A stretch of DNA of 13,740 nucleotides from an uncultured Collinsella sp. (GTDB taxonomy: Bacteria; Actinomycetota; Coriobacteriia; Coriobacteriales; Coriobacteriaceae), in the NCBI GenBank assembly GCA_900752275.1, contig CAADUS010000089.1, positions 1-13,740 of the forward strand, given 5' to 3'. Position numbers and translations under genes: made by a program. Numbering within the stretch: the stretch's first letter is position 1; every line of letters begins with the position of its first letter. Shown here one piece after another: positions 12,185 to 13,740 of the stretch. The notes beneath the pieces are model-generated. The model was given only the letters and a program-made list of their open reading frames with translations, had not been told where the DNA came from and did no database searches.

Positions 12185-13740
12185 ATGATCGATAGCATGC
12201 AGCAGATGGCGCTCGACACGCTCGGCGCCTATTTTGGCTACACCTCGTTTCGCCCAGGACAGGACCGCATGGTCGATGCGATTCTTGCCGGTCGCGATGC
12301 GCTGGGCGTTATGCCCACGGGCGCCGGCAAGTCCATTTGCTACCAGGTGCCCGCGCTCATGCTGTCCGGCATCACCTTTGTGGTGAGTCCGCTGCTGTCG
12401 CTTATGGAGGACCAGACCCGTGCGCTGCTTGCGGCGGGTGCGCGACCCAGCTATCTCAACTCCAGCCTTACCCCGGCTCAGCAAAACACCGTGCTCAAGC
12501 GGGCGTGCGAGGGCCGCTACCAGCTTATGTACGTGGCGCCCGAGCGCCTGCTCGAGCCACGCTTTTTAGCCTTTGCACAGGAGGCCGCGGCCGACGGCGG
12601 CATCGGCGTGCCGCTCGTGGCCATTGACGAGGCGCACTGCGTGAGCCAATGGGGCCAGGATTTTCGCCCCGCCTACCTGCAGATTCGCGAGTTCATCGAA
12701 TCGCTTCCGCAGCGTCCCATTGTGGCGGCCTTTACCGCTACGGCAACCGAGCGCGTGCGTGCGGACATCCAGCAGATGCTCGGCCTGCAAAACCCCGCGA
12801 CGGTGGTGACGGGCTTCGATCGCAAGAACCTCTACTTTGGCTGCGAGGAGATGGGCGACAAAGCCAAGGCCGCGTGGGTGCGCGACTATGTGATCGCGCA
12901 TTCGGGCGAGAGCGGCATCGTGTATTGCTCGACCCGCAAGACCGTCGATGCGCTGGCAGGTGAGCTTGCCGAGGCGCTGGGCCCCAGTGGCATTCGCGTT
13001 GGCCGTTACCATGCCGGCATGGGCAACGACGCCCGCCGCCAAAGCCAGCGCGCCTTTATCGACGACGATATCCAGGTGATGGTTGCCACCAACGCCTTTG
13101 GCATGGGCATCGACAAACCCAACGTGCGCTACGTGATTCACAACAACGTGCCCGAGAGTATCGAGGCCTACTACCAGGAGGCTGGCCGCGCTGGCCGCGA
13201 CGGCGACCCGGCCAGCTGCCACTTGCTGTGGAACGGTAACGATTTTCGCATGCGCCGCTTTCTGATCGACCGCGGCGATGCTGCCGATGAGGCGCTCGAC
13301 GACGAGCAGCGCGCGTGGGCGCTCCAGAATCGATATCGCCTGCTCAGCCAGATGGAGGGCTACTGCAATACCACCGGTTGCCTGCGCGAATACATGCTGC
13401 GCTACTTTGGTGACGAGGCCGCGGCCGAGCATGCGGCTGCGGCTGGCGCGGGCACCACCGCCACGGACGACGCCGAGGGCTGCGGCAACTGCAGCAATTG
13501 CCTCACGCAGTTCGAGGTCGAGGACGTCACCGATATGGCCCGCGCCGCTGTGCGCTACGTGGCCGCGCGACCCATGCGCTTTGGCAAGTCGCTCATCGCC
13601 GACGTGCTCCACGGCGGCAACACCGAGCGCATTCGCCAGATGCATCTGGACGAGGACCGCGGCTACGGTGAGCTGTCGAGCGAATCGGTCGGGCGCATCA
13701 AGGACATCATCGGCCAGCTGTGCGGCCGCGGTTATCTGGC
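12185..13740 (+). CDS. recQ: ATP-dependent DNA helicase RecQ, 3' end cut by window
   Basis: This superfamily 2 helicase unwinds DNA 3' to 5' in recombination and repair. The 518 visible codons contain SFRPGQDRMV at 21-30 (RecQ motif 0), Walker A MPTGAGKS at 43-50, and DEAH at 148-151 followed by CVSQWGQDFRPAY, the aromatic-rich loop. FTATAT (motif III) is at 183-188, ATNAFGMGIDKPNVR (motif V) at 301-315 and QEAGRAGRDG (motif VI) at 331-340. The zinc site is C399 plus CGNCSNC (C433, C436, C439). An Ala/Asp-rich insertion of about 20 residues lies between the first and second zinc cysteines, longer than in the E. coli protein. The winged-helix RQC domain begins before the edge; any HRDC domain is outside. 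AGGA lies 4 nt before ATG 12185. The frame is intact to the last base. Confidence 0.96.
   Translation, partial: MIDSMQQMALDTLGAYFGYTSFRPGQDRMVDAILAGRDALGVMPTGAGKSICYQVPALMLSGITFVVSPLLSLMEDQTRALLAAGARPSYLNSSLTPAQQNTVLKRACEGRYQLMYVAPERLLEPRFLAFAQEAAADGGIGVPLVAIDEAHCVSQWGQDFRPAYLQIREFIESLPQRPIVAAFTATATERVRADIQQMLGLQNPATVVTGFDRKNLYFGCEEMGDKAKAAWVRDYVIAHSGESGIVYCSTRKTVDALAGELAEALGPSGIRVGRYHAGMGNDARRQSQRAFIDDDIQVMVATNAFGMGIDKPNVRYVIHNNVPESIEAYYQEAGRAGRDGDPASCHLLWNGNDFRMRRFLIDRGDAADEALDDEQRAWALQNRYRLLSQMEGYCNTTGCLREYMLRYFGDEAAAEHAAAAGAGTTATDDAEGCGNCSNCLTQFEVEDVTDMARAAVRYVAARPMRFGKSLIADVLHGGNTERIRQMHLDEDRGYGELSSESVGRIKDIIGQLCGRGYL

Noticed and set aside
1..13740. tRNA, rRNA or known riboswitch genes
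   Set aside because: No cloverleaf with conserved T-loop, no rRNA segments and no recognisable riboswitch core were seen in the intergenic regions.

Overview
The window is GC-rich, densely coded bacterial DNA. Gene content, codon use and the many GGGACAG-cored intergenic hairpins suggest a gut Coriobacteriia of the Collinsella type. This assignment is inferred from familiarity with such genomes, not from a marker gene.

Layout. 1-1541: the 3' end of a PLP-dependent threonine aldolase, a strong terminator, and a GNAT acetyltransferase. 1588-3509: a minus-strand GntR/UTRA regulator (GntR-1) diverges from a SIS-domain sugar-phosphate deglycase (SIS-1), with repeated TTGTATGC sites between them. 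3510-3888: a non-coding stretch with a dispersed stem-loop, a terminator and a cluster of inverted repeats. 3925-5007: an EamA/DMT exporter with a TTG start. 5190-8974: a mannose-family PTS (fused EIIA-EIIB, EIIC, EIID) followed by a second SIS protein (SIS-2). 9135-9764: a HAD phosphatase/phosphomutase bracketed by inverted copies of a 43-nt repeat. 9971-10978: a YitT/DUF2179 membrane protein. 11199-11918: a second GntR/UTRA regulator (GntR-2). 12185-end: RecQ helicase, cut by the window edge.

How the parts fit. The centre looks like a system for an amine-linked sugar. The PTS would import and 6-phosphorylate it, and the two SIS proteins would split the phosphosugar into glucose-6-phosphate and a free amine. 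The closest characterised model is the Salmonella gfr system for fructoselysine and glucoselysine. Both SIS proteins keep the Glu and His, 16 residues apart, that form the catalytic pair in FrlB-type deglycases. The exporter could remove the released amino acid. A 16-nt element (TATAAYGACYATAACG) lies upstream of both the exporter and the PTS operon, and a weaker match lies before GntR-2. SIS-1 and GntR-1 share a different element. This suggests two regulators dividing one pathway.

The other striking layer is repeats. At least six intergenic sites carry hairpins whose stems vary while the loop keeps a GGGACAG/CTGTCCC core. Two further repeat types, a post-stop stem-loop and a GAGCGTGGAT palindrome, also occur.
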